This document shows, piece after piece, positions 33,716 through 42,272 of a stretch of DNA of 64,000 nucleotides. The stretch covers positions 116,964-180,963 of the forward strand of contig NZ_BAGJ01000274.1 in assembly GCF_000308775.1 (NCBI RefSeq). The letters run 5' to 3'. The notes beneath the pieces were generated by a model. The model was not told the origin of the DNA and did no database searches. It saw nothing but the letters and a program-made list of their open reading frames with translations. The translations under genes and the position numbers were made by a program. Source of the stretch: Nocardia testacea NBRC 100365 (GTDB lineage: Bacteria > Actinomycetota > Actinomycetes > Mycobacteriales > Mycobacteriaceae). The number at the start of each line of letters is the position of its first letter. Position 1 is the first letter of the stretch.

Positions 33716-34630
33716 ATGTCACATGACAAGGATGCGCCGGGACTGCCGATGCCGCCCGGTGCGGACCCCTTCCTCGAGCATCGGCGCCTGCTGTTCGGCA
33801 CCGCCTATCAGATGCTGGGCAGCGTCGCCGACGCCGAGGACGTCCTCCAGGATGCCTGGCTGAAATGGCACGATATCGACCGCGACACGGTGACCCACCC
33901 GAAGGCCTATCTGGTGCGCACGGTGACCAACCTGTCGCTGAATCGACTCACCCGCGCCGCCGCCACTCGCGAAACCTATCTCGGCCCGTGGCTTCCCGAA
34001 CCCGTGCTCACCGCACCGAACGCTGCCGAGGAGTCCGAAATGGCCGACGCGATCTCGACCGCGATGCTGGTCGTGATGGAAACTCTGAGCCCCGTCGAAC
34101 GTGCGGTCTTCGTCCTCCGCGAAGTATTCGGGTATTCCCATGCCGAGATCGCCGGATTCATCGACAAACCCGAGGCCACCGTCCGCCAGATCGCCCACCG
34201 TGCCCGCAACCACGTCCAGTCCCGGCGGCCCCGCCACGATTCGGACTCCGACCGGCGCCGGCAGATCACCCGGCAGTTCCTGGACGCGGCCCACGGAGGC
34301 GATGTGAACGCACTGATGGAACTGCTCGCCCCGGACGTGACCCTCTGGAACGACGGCGGCGGCAAGGTCACCGCTGCTCGCCGGCCGCTGCACGGACCGG
34401 ACCACGTGGCACGCTGGATGCTCGGCGTCATGGCCAAACCCACGTCGGTGGGAGCGCGGCTGGAACCGGCCACGATCAACGGCGAGCTCGGCCTGCTGGT
34501 CGTCCTCGGCGAACACCCCGTGGGCGCCATGACCTACGACCTGCTCGACGGTCGTATCCACCACCTCCGCTTCCAGGTCAATCCCGAGAAGCTCGGTGGT
34601 CTGAGCGGGTGGGCCGGCGAGGGGGAGTGA
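33716..34630 (+). CDS. ECF41-family RNA polymerase sigma factor with SnoaL-like C-domain
   Basis: A 304-residue alternative sigma factor. Region 2 (LLFGTAYQMLGSVADAEDVLQDAWLKW) and region 4 (SPVERAVFVLREVFGYSHAEIAGFI) flank a WLPEP linker (92-96). The C-terminal SnoaL-like extension has the DGGGK (213-217) and NPEKL (289-293) motifs that define ECF41 and control sigma activity in place of an anti-sigma factor. It follows its oxidoreductase partner after four bases, and a matching promoter lies before that gene. The signal that triggers it is unknown for the whole family. Confidence 0.92.
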   Translation: MSHDKDAPGLPMPPGADPFLEHRRLLFGTAYQMLGSVADAEDVLQDAWLKWHDIDRDTVTHPKAYLVRTVTNLSLNRLTRAAATRETYLGPWLPEPVLTAPNAAEESEMADAISTAMLVVMETLSPVERAVFVLREVFGYSHAEIAGFIDKPEATVRQIAHRARNHVQSRRPRHDSDSDRRRQITRQFLDAAHGGDVNALMELLAPDVTLWNDGGGKVTAARRPLHGPDHVARWMLGVMAKPTSVGARLEPATINGELGLLVVLGEHPVGAMTYDLLDGRIHHLRFQVNPEKLGGLSGWAGEGE

Positions 34631-34727
34631 GCAGGACAGGTGCCGGGGCACCTGTCGAACGTGGACGAGCAGGCTCGGGCGACGGCGCTCGGCTGCCACT
34701 TCTCCGATATCGGGGCAGAATCGAGGG

Positions 34728-35021
34728 ATGACAAAAGCAGTCGTGAACGGCGTCGTCATAGCCTCCAGCGACGACACCGTCATCGTCGAAGGCAATCATT
34801 ACTTCCCGCCGGACTCGGTACGGCACGAGTTCTTCGTGCCCACCGACACGCATACGTTCTGTCCGTGGAAGGGCCGGGCCGGGTATTACACCGTGGAAGC
34901 CGGCGGCGGCCCGCCGCTGACCGACGCTGCCTGGTACTACCCCGAGCCGAAGACCAGAGCAGCCGAGATCAAGGACTACGTCGCCTTCTACGCGGACCGG
35001 GTCGACATTCTCGACGACTGA
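34728..35021 (+). CDS. DUF427 protein
   Basis: A 97-residue beta-rich protein of the DUF427 family, recognisable by the centre HTFCPWKGRAGYYTVEAGG and the end AAWYYPEPKTRAAEIKDYVAFY. The family is common in actinobacteria and without established function. The ATG at 34728 lies behind GAGGG. It is unlikely to be part of the sigma operon, as about 95 bases separate them. Confidence 0.9.
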   Translation: MTKAVVNGVVIASSDDTVIVEGNHYFPPDSVRHEFFVPTDTHTFCPWKGRAGYYTVEAGGGPPLTDAAWYYPEPKTRAAEIKDYVAFYADRVDILDD

Positions 35022-35214
35022 CACCCCGGAGATACCGGCCACCCTCCGGAGCCGCAGCGCCGATCCTGCGCGAACCCGATGAGCCGATGTCCCAGGTGTC
35101 CGCCCGGCAGGGCGAGCGCGAAACGGAACGCCCGGGCACCGGGGAGGCGGCAGAGCCGCAGCGGCAGGTGGCTCGGATCGGCGCCGTATGCACCCGGGTG
35201 AAGCCGGGATGTGC

Positions 35215-36554
35215 TCAGCCCGGATCCCGGACGGCGGCTCCGGCCTCGCGCAACAATCGCTCCATCCCGAATATGCCGTAGGCGGCCGCGAGACCCCGAG
35301 GCGTCCTGCCCGTGCTGGTTTCGGATTCGATATCAGCACCCGCCGCGAGCAGTGCCCGGGCGATATCGGAATGCCGGTGCGGGACCGCGATGTGCAGTGC
35401 TGTCCAGCCATCGGGTGTCCGCGTGCCGGGGTCGGCGCCCGCGTCGAGCAGCATCCGTGTGATCGCCACGCGACCGCGGTCGGCAGCGATCAGCAGGGGA
35501 GTCCACCCGGTGCGGGTCCGTGCCCGGACATCCGCTCCGGAGTTCAGCAGGTCTCGGACGAGGTCCGCGTCGCCTCGGTCCACCGCCACGTGCAGGATGG
35601 TGGCATCCTCGCCGGTCGCGGCGTCGGCGCCTTTCGTCACGAGCAGACTCACGATCTCGTGACGTCGGCGGGTCATCGCGATCGTTTGCGGTGTCTCACC
35701 GACGGCATTCTTCCGCTCCGGGTCCTCGCCGGCCTCGACGAGAAGCCGTACGACCTCCAGTGACCGGTTTCGGGCAGCGGTATGCAGGGCGGTGTCACCG
35801 TCGGTGCCTGAGCGCGCTGCTTCCATCACCGAGCCGATCATCGTCGGATCACCGCCGGTGAAGACCCGCTCCAAGTAGGAGAATTCGTACAAGCCCTCGG
35901 GGTACGGCCGGGCGCCGGCGTCGAGCAGCAACCGGATGATCGGTAGATGGCCCGCGGCGTCGGCCAGTTCCAGTGGTATTCCATTCCGCGTCCTGGGGCG
36001 AGCGCCTGCGGCGAGCAGTGCCCGGACGATCTCGGGGTGCCCCCGCCGGGCGGCCGACTCCAACGGTGTGATCGACCTGTTCGCCCGGCCCCGGGGATCC
36101 GCGCCCGCGGCCAGCAACTCGTGAACGACGTCGGTTCGCCCCGCCTCGATCGCTACCAGCAACGCGGTACGACCGGCCTTCGTCGCCGTGTCCGGGTCCG
36201 CTCCCCGCCGCACCCACATGAGGATCTCGTCGAGAAACCCGCCCCCGATCGCATTGCGCAAAGGCTGGTCCGGCCGCTCCCGGCAACCGTCGGCCAGTAT
36301 CGCGAAACAGCCGTCGAGTGGCGCACCCGACGCGCCCCGGGTGAAGTTCCCGTTCGGATCTTCTCGGAAGTGTGCGCGGGCGCCACCACGGTGCCGTCCG
36401 ACAGTCCCACCACGTGCTCCTCGCCGCGGCACCGCACGCGCGCGGATTTTCGTAGCGCGGGAGCTACTCGGTCGCCCGGTGTCATGGACTCCACCTCGGT
36501 CTTCGGCGGTATGGGCGCGAACCACACACCCGTTCGTACTGCGGTGATGATCAT
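35215..36554 (-). pseudogene. Ankyrin-repeat protein gene with a frameshift
   Basis: The C-terminal part (35215 to about 36370) encodes around ten ankyrin repeats (TALLVAIEAGRTDVVHELLAAGADP; TALHIAVPHRHSDIARALLAAG). The upstream coding sense is in another frame from an ATG at 36554 (MIITAVRTGVWFAPIPPKTE ... HVVGLSDGTVVAP), and the two join near 36370-36385, where a one-base loss or two-base gain would restore VVAPAHFREDPNGNFTRGA. Either the gene is newly broken or the sequence has an error; both halves are otherwise intact, so damage is recent. The N-terminal domain is a small beta-rich module I cannot name. A toxin-immunity or protein-interaction role is typical for such proteins but unproven. 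Confidence 0.65.
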
Positions 36555-36676
36555 CGAGCCGCAGGCCCGCGGTCAACTCGTTTCCCGCCGGTTGCGCGCG
36601 AAACCTGCGCACATACCCTCGATGGACAGCAGGTACTTGTCGGTGATCGGTTCCGGGACCGCGCTGTCGAATTCGG

Positions 36677-37588
36677 TCAGCCGAGCGGGTCGGGGCCGCC
36701 GGATTCCCTGTCCTGCAGTCCGAGCAGGCCGAGGGCGAAATCGGCGTAGTGGGCGGCGATCTGCTCAGGTGTCGCGGGACCGTCGGGACGGAACCACTGG
36801 GGCAGCGAGGTGCACATCGTGGCGATGGCGCGGCCGGCGATCCTCTCCCGGCCGGTGATCGGATTTCCCGCGCGTACGGCGGCGTCGATGTCCTCGTCGA
36901 GGAGGTACTGGATTCTGTCGCGGGAGGAGGTGATCCGGAGCCGGTTCTCCTCGGTGAGGCTGCGCATCTCGCTGGCGCCGATGAAGGCCAGTTCGCGGCG
37001 GTGGGTGTGGAAGAGGGCGAGCGCTTCGACGACATATGCGACGCGCGCCCGGCCGGGCCCGGCCTCGCGCCGCGCCGCGCGTACCCGCCAGTGCAATTCG
37101 TCCATGGTGAGGTCGAGTGCGCGGACCAGCAGTTGCTGCTTGTCGGGGTAGTGGTGATAGACGCCGGGCACGCTCATGCCGGCGCGGCGGGCGATGGAAC
37201 GCATGGTGGCGCCGTGGTAGCCGGTTTCGACGAACGAGTCGATGGCGGCGGCGAGTACGGGGTCGATATCCAGCGGCGGGAATTCGCGCCAGGCGCGGCG
37301 TGGATCGACGTCCGGTCCGGAGGCGTTGTCACGGCGGACATCCGATCGCGCAGCGCCGGATGCGGGCGCATCCTGCTCTCCGATGAGCCAGGACACCGTG
37401 GTGCCGAGAAGTGCGGCCAGCTGCTGCACCCGGGGGATGGATATGCCGGTCTTGCCGTTCTCGACGGCGCTGAGTGTGGCGGGGCTGACGGCAAGGTGCC
37501 GCGCCGCCGCACGCAGCGAGAGACCGGCCGCGATCCGGGCCTGCCGCGCGCGTGCGCCCACCGCCTGCTGATGATCGGAGGCGTCCAT
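36677..37588 (-). CDS. XRE-TetR fusion transcriptional regulator
   Basis: A 303-residue regulator with two DNA-binding domains: an XRE helix-turn-helix (about 10-65, LSLRAAARHLAVSPATLSAVENG) and, after a linker, a TetR domain (about 110-160, GYHGATMRSIARRAGMSVPGVYHHYPDKQQLL) with a ligand-binding C-domain. It is divergent from the acyl-CoA dehydrogenase operon. A perfect palindrome begins two bases before its start codon, which suggests autorepression and control of that operon. The ligand is probably a CoA thioester, as for many TetR proteins beside acyl-CoA genes (inference). Confidence 0.9.
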   Translation of the reverse strand: MDASDHQQAVGARARQARIAAGLSLRAAARHLAVSPATLSAVENGKTGISIPRVQQLAALLGTTVSWLIGEQDAPASGAARSDVRRDNASGPDVDPRRAWREFPPLDIDPVLAAAIDSFVETGYHGATMRSIARRAGMSVPGVYHHYPDKQQLLVRALDLTMDELHWRVRAARREAGPGRARVAYVVEALALFHTHRRELAFIGASEMRSLTEENRLRITSSRDRIQYLLDEDIDAAVRAGNPITGRERIAGRAIATMCTSLPQWFRPDGPATPEQIAAHYADFALGLLGLQDRESGGPDPLG

Positions 37589-37589
37589 G

Positions 37590-37610
37590 ATGTTCAGGAT
37601 AGCTGAACAT
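37590..37610. promoter_or_regulatory. 21-bp palindromic operator of the XRE-TetR regulator
   Basis: Perfect eight-base arms ATGTTCAG and CTGAACAT flank GATAG. It lies directly upstream of the regulator start and about 110 bases from the acyl-CoA dehydrogenase start. A second perfect palindrome, GTCGCATGCGAC, at 37649-37660 lies between it and the dehydrogenase gene and could be the site of the other DNA-binding domain. Confidence 0.75.
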
Positions 37611-37719
37611 GACTGCGGGTGTCGTATGGCGAATTGACAGCGATTATGGTCGCATGCGACTCTGCCTGGGAGTCAAAAGCCGAGCGATCGTTCGGCATAC
37701 TGGATGGAGGAGTGGGCCT

Positions 37720-38925
37720 GTGGCGATCGATCTCTCCCTGCCGCCCGAGGTGCAAGCTCTGGTCGACCGGACCCGTGGCTTCATCCGTGAACACGTGCTG
37801 CCGCTCGAGGACGCGCACGACGGTGACATCACCGCGGCCGGTGGTGACCGGTTCCGTGTGGAACTGCAGCAGGCTGCCCGCGACGCGGGCGTGTTCGCGC
37901 CGCATGCGCCGGTCGAATACGGCGGTCACGGCCTGGGTATGTGCGACCGGGCGCCCGTCTTCGAGGAAGCGGGATACTCCCTGTTCGGGCCGACGGCCCT
38001 GAATATCGCCGCGCCCGACGAGGGCAATGTGCACATGCTCGCCCATATCGCGAACCCGGAGCAGAAACAGCGGTACCTCGCTCCGCTCGCGCACGGCGAG
38101 GTCCGCTCGGCGTTCGCGATGACCGAGCCCGCACCCGGCGCGGGGTCGGATCCTTCCGCGCTGGCCACCCGCGCGGTCCGCGCCGAGGGCGGATGGCGGA
38201 TCAACGGCACCAAATACTTCATCACCGGCGCCGACGGCGCGGGATTCTTCATCATCATGGCGCGCACCTCGGGCGAGCCCGGTCAGCGTGGTGGGGCGAC
38301 GATGTTCCTGGCACCGGCGGATACCCCGGGTATCCGGGTGGGACGCCACCTCGACACCCTGGATCGTTCGATGGTCGGCGGCCACTGTGAGGTGTTCTTC
38401 GAGGATCTGCTGGTCCCGGAGTCGGCGGTGCTGGGGGAGGTGGACCGCGGCTTCGAATACGCGCAGGTACGTCTCGGTCCCGCCCGGATGACCCATGTCA
38501 TGCGATGGCTCGGCGCGGCCCGGCGCGGACACGATGTGGCAGTGGCCCATGTGGCGCAGCGGGAGGGTTTCGGCTCGCGGCTGGGAGACCTCGGCATGAT
38601 CCAGAAGATGGTCGCCGACAACGAGATCGATATCGCCGCGACCCGCGCCCTGCTGACCCGTGCCTGCTGGGAACTCGACCGGGGCGAACCGGCCGCGAAC
38701 GCCACCTCGATCGCGAAGACCTTCGCCGCGGAGGCGATCTTCCGCATCGTCGACCGCAGTATGCAGATGTGCGGTGGCCTGGGGGTCTCCGGTGACCTCC
38801 CGCTGGCACGGCTCTCGCGCGAGGTTCGCCCCTTCCGGATCTACGACGGTCCTTCGGAGGTGCATCGGTGGGCGATCGCCAAACGCGCGGTGGGCGCCGC
38901 CAAACGCGCGCTGCGGGAGCAGTGA
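37720..38925 (+). CDS. Acyl-CoA dehydrogenase, ACAD10/11-like
   Basis: A 401-residue acyl-CoA dehydrogenase-fold flavoprotein. FAD-binding segments are AFAMTEPAPGAGSDPSALAT and WRINGTKYFITGADG. At the C-terminus the usual catalytic YEGTSEIQR is replaced by IYDGPSEVHRWAIAKRAV, the DGPxEVH motif of ACAD10/ACAD11 and bacterial LvaC, which process 4-phospho-acyl-CoA rather than oxidise ordinary acyl-CoA. The GTG at 37720 is set by GGAGGAG seven bases upstream. The next gene, the matching APH-type kinase, starts at the very next base. Together they likely isomerise 4-hydroxyacyl-CoA to 3-hydroxyacyl-CoA. Confidence 0.9.
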   Translation: MAIDLSLPPEVQALVDRTRGFIREHVLPLEDAHDGDITAAGGDRFRVELQQAARDAGVFAPHAPVEYGGHGLGMCDRAPVFEEAGYSLFGPTALNIAAPDEGNVHMLAHIANPEQKQRYLAPLAHGEVRSAFAMTEPAPGAGSDPSALATRAVRAEGGWRINGTKYFITGADGAGFFIIMARTSGEPGQRGGATMFLAPADTPGIRVGRHLDTLDRSMVGGHCEVFFEDLLVPESAVLGEVDRGFEYAQVRLGPARMTHVMRWLGAARRGHDVAVAHVAQREGFGSRLGDLGMIQKMVADNEIDIAATRALLTRACWELDRGEPAANATSIAKTFAAEAIFRIVDRSMQMCGGLGVSGDLPLARLSREVRPFRIYDGPSEVHRWAIAKRAVGAAKRALREQ

Positions 38926-39948
38926 ATGAACCTGCCGGGAATGGATGTCGCGGCGCTGGAACGGTTCCTGCGCAAGCAGGGCGTCGAAGTGCGCGGTGCG
39001 CTGCGCGTGGAATTGATCAGCGGGGGCCGGTCGAATCTGACCTTCACCGCGTCCGACGACGTCTCGCGGTGGGTGGTCCGCCGCCCGCCGGTCGCCGGGC
39101 TCACCCCCTCCGCGCATGATATGGCCCGCGAGTTCACGGTGACCGACGCGCTCCAGCGTTCCGCGGTGCCCGTGGCGAAAACGGTCGCGTTCGACGCGGC
39201 GGGGACGGTTCTCGGCGCGCCGATGACGGTCGTCGAATTCGTCGACGGAGCCGTGATCCGGGACCGGGACGATCTCGCCGCCCTCGGTGACGAGAGTGTG
39301 GAGGCCGCCGCCACCGAATTGGTGCGGGTGCTCGCCGAATTGCACGCGGTGGATCCCGCGGCCGTGGGCCTGGCGGAGTTCGGCCGCCCGGAAGGGTTTC
39401 TCACCCGCCAGGTGAAACTCTGGGCGTCCCAATGGGAGCGGGTCAAGACCCGGGAGGTCGCCGACGTCGCGACTCTGCACGCGGCCTTGTCGGAGGCGGT
39501 GCCGCGGGAGTCGGCCGCTGCCATCGTGCACGGCGACTACCGCATCGACAACACCATCCTCGACTCGGCCGACCCCGGCCGGGTGCGCGCAGTCGTCGAC
39601 TGGGAACTGTCCACACTCGGCGATCCGCTCACCGACGCCGCGCTGATGTGTGTCTACCGGACGCCGGTCTTCGACCTGGTCCTGGGCACCCGGGCCGCGT
39701 GGACCAGCGACCGGATGCCCACACCCGACGCGCTCGCGCACTCCTATGCCACCGCATCGGGACGCGATCTCGGCAACTGGGGTTTCTACCTCGCCCTGGC
39801 CAATTTCAAACTCGGCGTGATCGGCGAGGGCATTGCGCACCGGGCGCGCCACGGATCCGACGCCGGTTCCGCCGCCGAGCGCGCGGCCGAGGCGACCCCG
39901 GAATTCATGGCGGCCGGATTGCGCGCGTTGAAAGAAGGCGGGAAGTGA
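38926..39948 (+). CDS. APH-family kinase, ACAD10/11-type (LvaA-like)
   Basis: A 340-residue aminoglycoside-phosphotransferase-fold kinase. It shows ISGGRSNLTFTA, the catalytic HGDYRIDN and the metal-binding DWELSTLGDPLTD, exactly the pattern of the kinase domain of ACAD10/11 and of LvaA from Pseudomonas levulinate catabolism, which phosphorylate the 4-hydroxyl of 4-hydroxyacyl-CoA. It follows the dehydrogenase with no gap and overlaps the SDR gene (GTGA). In animals kinase and dehydrogenase are fused; here they are separate but adjacent. The substrate is inferred from family and context. Confidence 0.9.
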   Translation: MNLPGMDVAALERFLRKQGVEVRGALRVELISGGRSNLTFTASDDVSRWVVRRPPVAGLTPSAHDMAREFTVTDALQRSAVPVAKTVAFDAAGTVLGAPMTVVEFVDGAVIRDRDDLAALGDESVEAAATELVRVLAELHAVDPAAVGLAEFGRPEGFLTRQVKLWASQWERVKTREVADVATLHAALSEAVPRESAAAIVHGDYRIDNTILDSADPGRVRAVVDWELSTLGDPLTDAALMCVYRTPVFDLVLGTRAAWTSDRMPTPDALAHSYATASGRDLGNWGFYLALANFKLGVIGEGIAHRARHGSDAGSAAERAAEATPEFMAAGLRALKEGGK

Positions 39949-40694
39949 ACGACAAGCACCCGAAGTCGGCCCTTGTCAGTGGTGCCAGCCGGGGGATCGG
40001 CCTGGGAATCGCCCAGCGACTGGCCCGGCGGGGATATGCCCTGACGATCACCGCGCGCGACGCCGACCGGCTCGATGTCGTCGCCGCCGACCTGCGCGCG
40101 GCCGGCGCTGCCGAAACGGTCTCCGTCGCCGCGGATATGGCCGATCCGCAGGGTGTGGAGCGGGTTCTCGCCCGGCACGCCGATCACTTCGGATCGATGT
40201 CCGCGCTGATCCTCAATGCCGGCGTCGGTACGGCCGGCGCGCTCGCCGATTCGTCGATGCGCCGATTCGACAAGACCCTCGCGGTGAATCTGCGCGCGCC
40301 TGTGCAACTCATCCAGGGCGCGCTGCCGATGCTGCGCGCGGGTGCGGCCACCGAGCCCGCGCACGGGGCGAAGGTTATCGCGCTCTCGTCGATCAGCGGT
40401 GTGTACGCCGAGGCCGGACTGGCGGTGTACGGTGCCGCGAAAGCGGCGCTCATCTCACTGATCGCGACCCTCAATGCCGAGGAATCGGGCAACGGCGTCA
40501 CGGGTACCACGATCGCGCCGGGCTACGTCGACACCGAGATGAGCGAATGGATCCACGACCGGATCCCGCCCGAGCAGATGCTCACGGTGAACGACGTGGT
40601 GGAGATGGTCGACTCGTTGCTGCGGCTGTCGTCGCGGGCCGTGGTGCCGAATATCGTGATGTCGCGAGCCGGTACCGACGGCTATCGCGCGTAG
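39945..40694 (+). CDS. Short-chain dehydrogenase/reductase (LvaD-like position)
   Basis: A 249-residue classical SDR. The cofactor loop is SGASRGIGLGIAQ, the structural NAG is in LILNAGVG, and the catalytic residues are in SSISGVYAEAGLAVYGAAKAAL (Ser, Tyr, Lys). The GTG at 39945 overlaps the kinase gene, so it is co-translated as third gene of the operon. LvaD, the SDR in levulinate breakdown, reduces 4-oxo- to 4-hydroxyacyl-CoA; this protein may do the same. No acyl-CoA synthetase gene is adjacent. Confidence 0.9.
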   Translation: MNDKHPKSALVSGASRGIGLGIAQRLARRGYALTITARDADRLDVVAADLRAAGAAETVSVAADMADPQGVERVLARHADHFGSMSALILNAGVGTAGALADSSMRRFDKTLAVNLRAPVQLIQGALPMLRAGAATEPAHGAKVIALSSISGVYAEAGLAVYGAAKAALISLIATLNAEESGNGVTGTTIAPGYVDTEMSEWIHDRIPPEQMLTVNDVVEMVDSLLRLSSRAVVPNIVMSRAGTDGYRA

Positions 40695-41092
40695 CGCCGC
40701 CGGCCACTCGTTCCCGCTGCGGAGCGGATCGCTCGATCGACGGACGCCGACCCGGCGTAGTTCTGCTCATCGGGCCGCGGGCGGACCGGTGGGCAGAACG
40801 CGGCCCGACGGAGGAGGTGGACCTATTCGTCCGGTCGGGCGTTATCCGGCATCGTTGTACTCTGCGACGCTCTCGGCGAGGATCTCCCCGACCCCGTTGC
40901 TCTTTCCGGCAAGAACGTCTCGCCGCTGTCCCGAGGGCGACACCCCACCCAATTCGGGGTACGAGGCGGAGGGGATATCGAGACACGCAATATGGGGCAC
41001 TAGCGGAAAACGTCTCATTTGTAGCAGACTGGGCGGACACCCGGCGCCCCGCGGAGCGCCCCGGTGGCAGAGCTCGAGGAGATGGCGAAACG
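40695..41092. other. Intergenic stretch before the second APH-type kinase gene
   Basis: About 400 bases with open frames lacking family resemblance. The last part (40930-41030) is less GC-rich than the surroundings, which suits a promoter. No clear palindrome or RNA gene. Confidence 0.35.
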
Positions 41093-42127
41093 ATGAGCGA
41101 CGACAGTGACCTACCGGCAGTCCCGCATGCCGTCGGTATCGATATCGAGCGGGTCACCGTCTGGTTCGCCGAGCACATTCCCGCGGCCACGCCACCCCTG
41201 CGGTTCGAGCTGATCACCGGTGGCCGGTCCAATCTCACCTACCGTGTCCACGACGAGTCCGGCGCCCGCTGGGTGCTGCGCCGACCGCCCACCGGACACG
41301 TGCTCGCGTCGGCGCACGACGTCGTCCGGGAATTCCGGATCCTCGACCTGCTCGCCGATAGTCCGGTTCCCGTCCCCCCGGTGCTGGGCTGCTGCACCGA
41401 CCACGCCGTGACCGGCGCCGATTTCTATGTCATGGAAAACGTGGACGGTATCGTTCCCGACGATGCCGCGGCCGCCGCGGCGATCCCGCGGGAGAGCCGG
41501 GCCGCCGCCTCCCGCGATATCGTCGATACGCTCGCGGCCGTTCACGCCGTCGACACCGCCACGGGGCCCCTGGCCGAGTTGCGCAGACCCGGTGGCTACC
41601 TGGAACGCCAGCTGCGCCGCTGGCACCGTCAGCTCACCGCCGGCGGTGTCGGGCCCGGCCCGCTCTGGGAGGTCCACGACCTGCTCGCCCGGCGGATACC
41701 GGCGCAGCGGTGGACCGGGATCACCCACGGTGATTTCCGCCCGGGCAATCTGCTGATCGGTCCCGACGGAACCGTCCGGGCCGTGCTGGACTGGGAGCTG
41801 TGGACAGTCGGCGATGTGATGGCCGATATCGGCTGGCTGGCCGCCTCCTGGGCATCGGCCGAGCCGTTCGGCTGGGCACCCGACCCCGCCGAGGGCTACC
41901 TCGATATCGACACGGTGCTCTCCCGCTACGCCGACACCACCGGCCGGTCCCTCGATGATCTGCCCTACTACCGGGCATTCGCCCTGTGGCGGCTGGCGGC
42001 CATCGCGGAGGGAGTAGCGGCCCGTTTCCGCGCCGGAGTGATGGGTGACCAGGATATCGACGTGCGGGAGATGTCGGAGCGACCCGCTCGCCTCGCCGAA
42101 TCCGCGCGCGCGGTACTCCTCGGCTGA
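41093..42127 (+). CDS. Second APH-family kinase, ACAD10/11-type
   Basis: A 344-residue paralogue of the kinase at 38926. ITGGRSNLTYRV, the catalytic THGDFRPGN and DWELWTVGDVMADIGWL are present. The start is the ATG at 41093 behind GAGGAG about 11 bases upstream. It is separated from the first operon by 400 bases and so may have its own promoter. It probably phosphorylates a related hydroxyacyl-CoA or a different hydroxylated substrate. No acyl-CoA dehydrogenase follows it. Confidence 0.87.
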   Translation: MSDDSDLPAVPHAVGIDIERVTVWFAEHIPAATPPLRFELITGGRSNLTYRVHDESGARWVLRRPPTGHVLASAHDVVREFRILDLLADSPVPVPPVLGCCTDHAVTGADFYVMENVDGIVPDDAAAAAAIPRESRAAASRDIVDTLAAVHAVDTATGPLAELRRPGGYLERQLRRWHRQLTAGGVGPGPLWEVHDLLARRIPAQRWTGITHGDFRPGNLLIGPDGTVRAVLDWELWTVGDVMADIGWLAASWASAEPFGWAPDPAEGYLDIDTVLSRYADTTGRSLDDLPYYRAFALWRLAAIAEGVAARFRAGVMGDQDIDVREMSERPARLAESARAVLLG

Positions 42128-42272
42128 ACGACCCGGGGGTCCGCGCTCGCCGCGACGCCGGTAAATCGTCTGCGCCGCCGGCGGACCCGCCCCGTGCCCA
42201 ACGACCGGACCCGCCACCCCGGGACGATCCACCACAGGTGGCCGTTCACCCGGTGGATGGCAGAGTTGTGGG

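Noticed and set aside
37594..39852. 752-codon open frame antisense to the acyl-CoA dehydrogenase and kinase genes.
   Set aside because: It mirrors two clearly conserved genes on the other strand; such long shadows are normal at this GC content.
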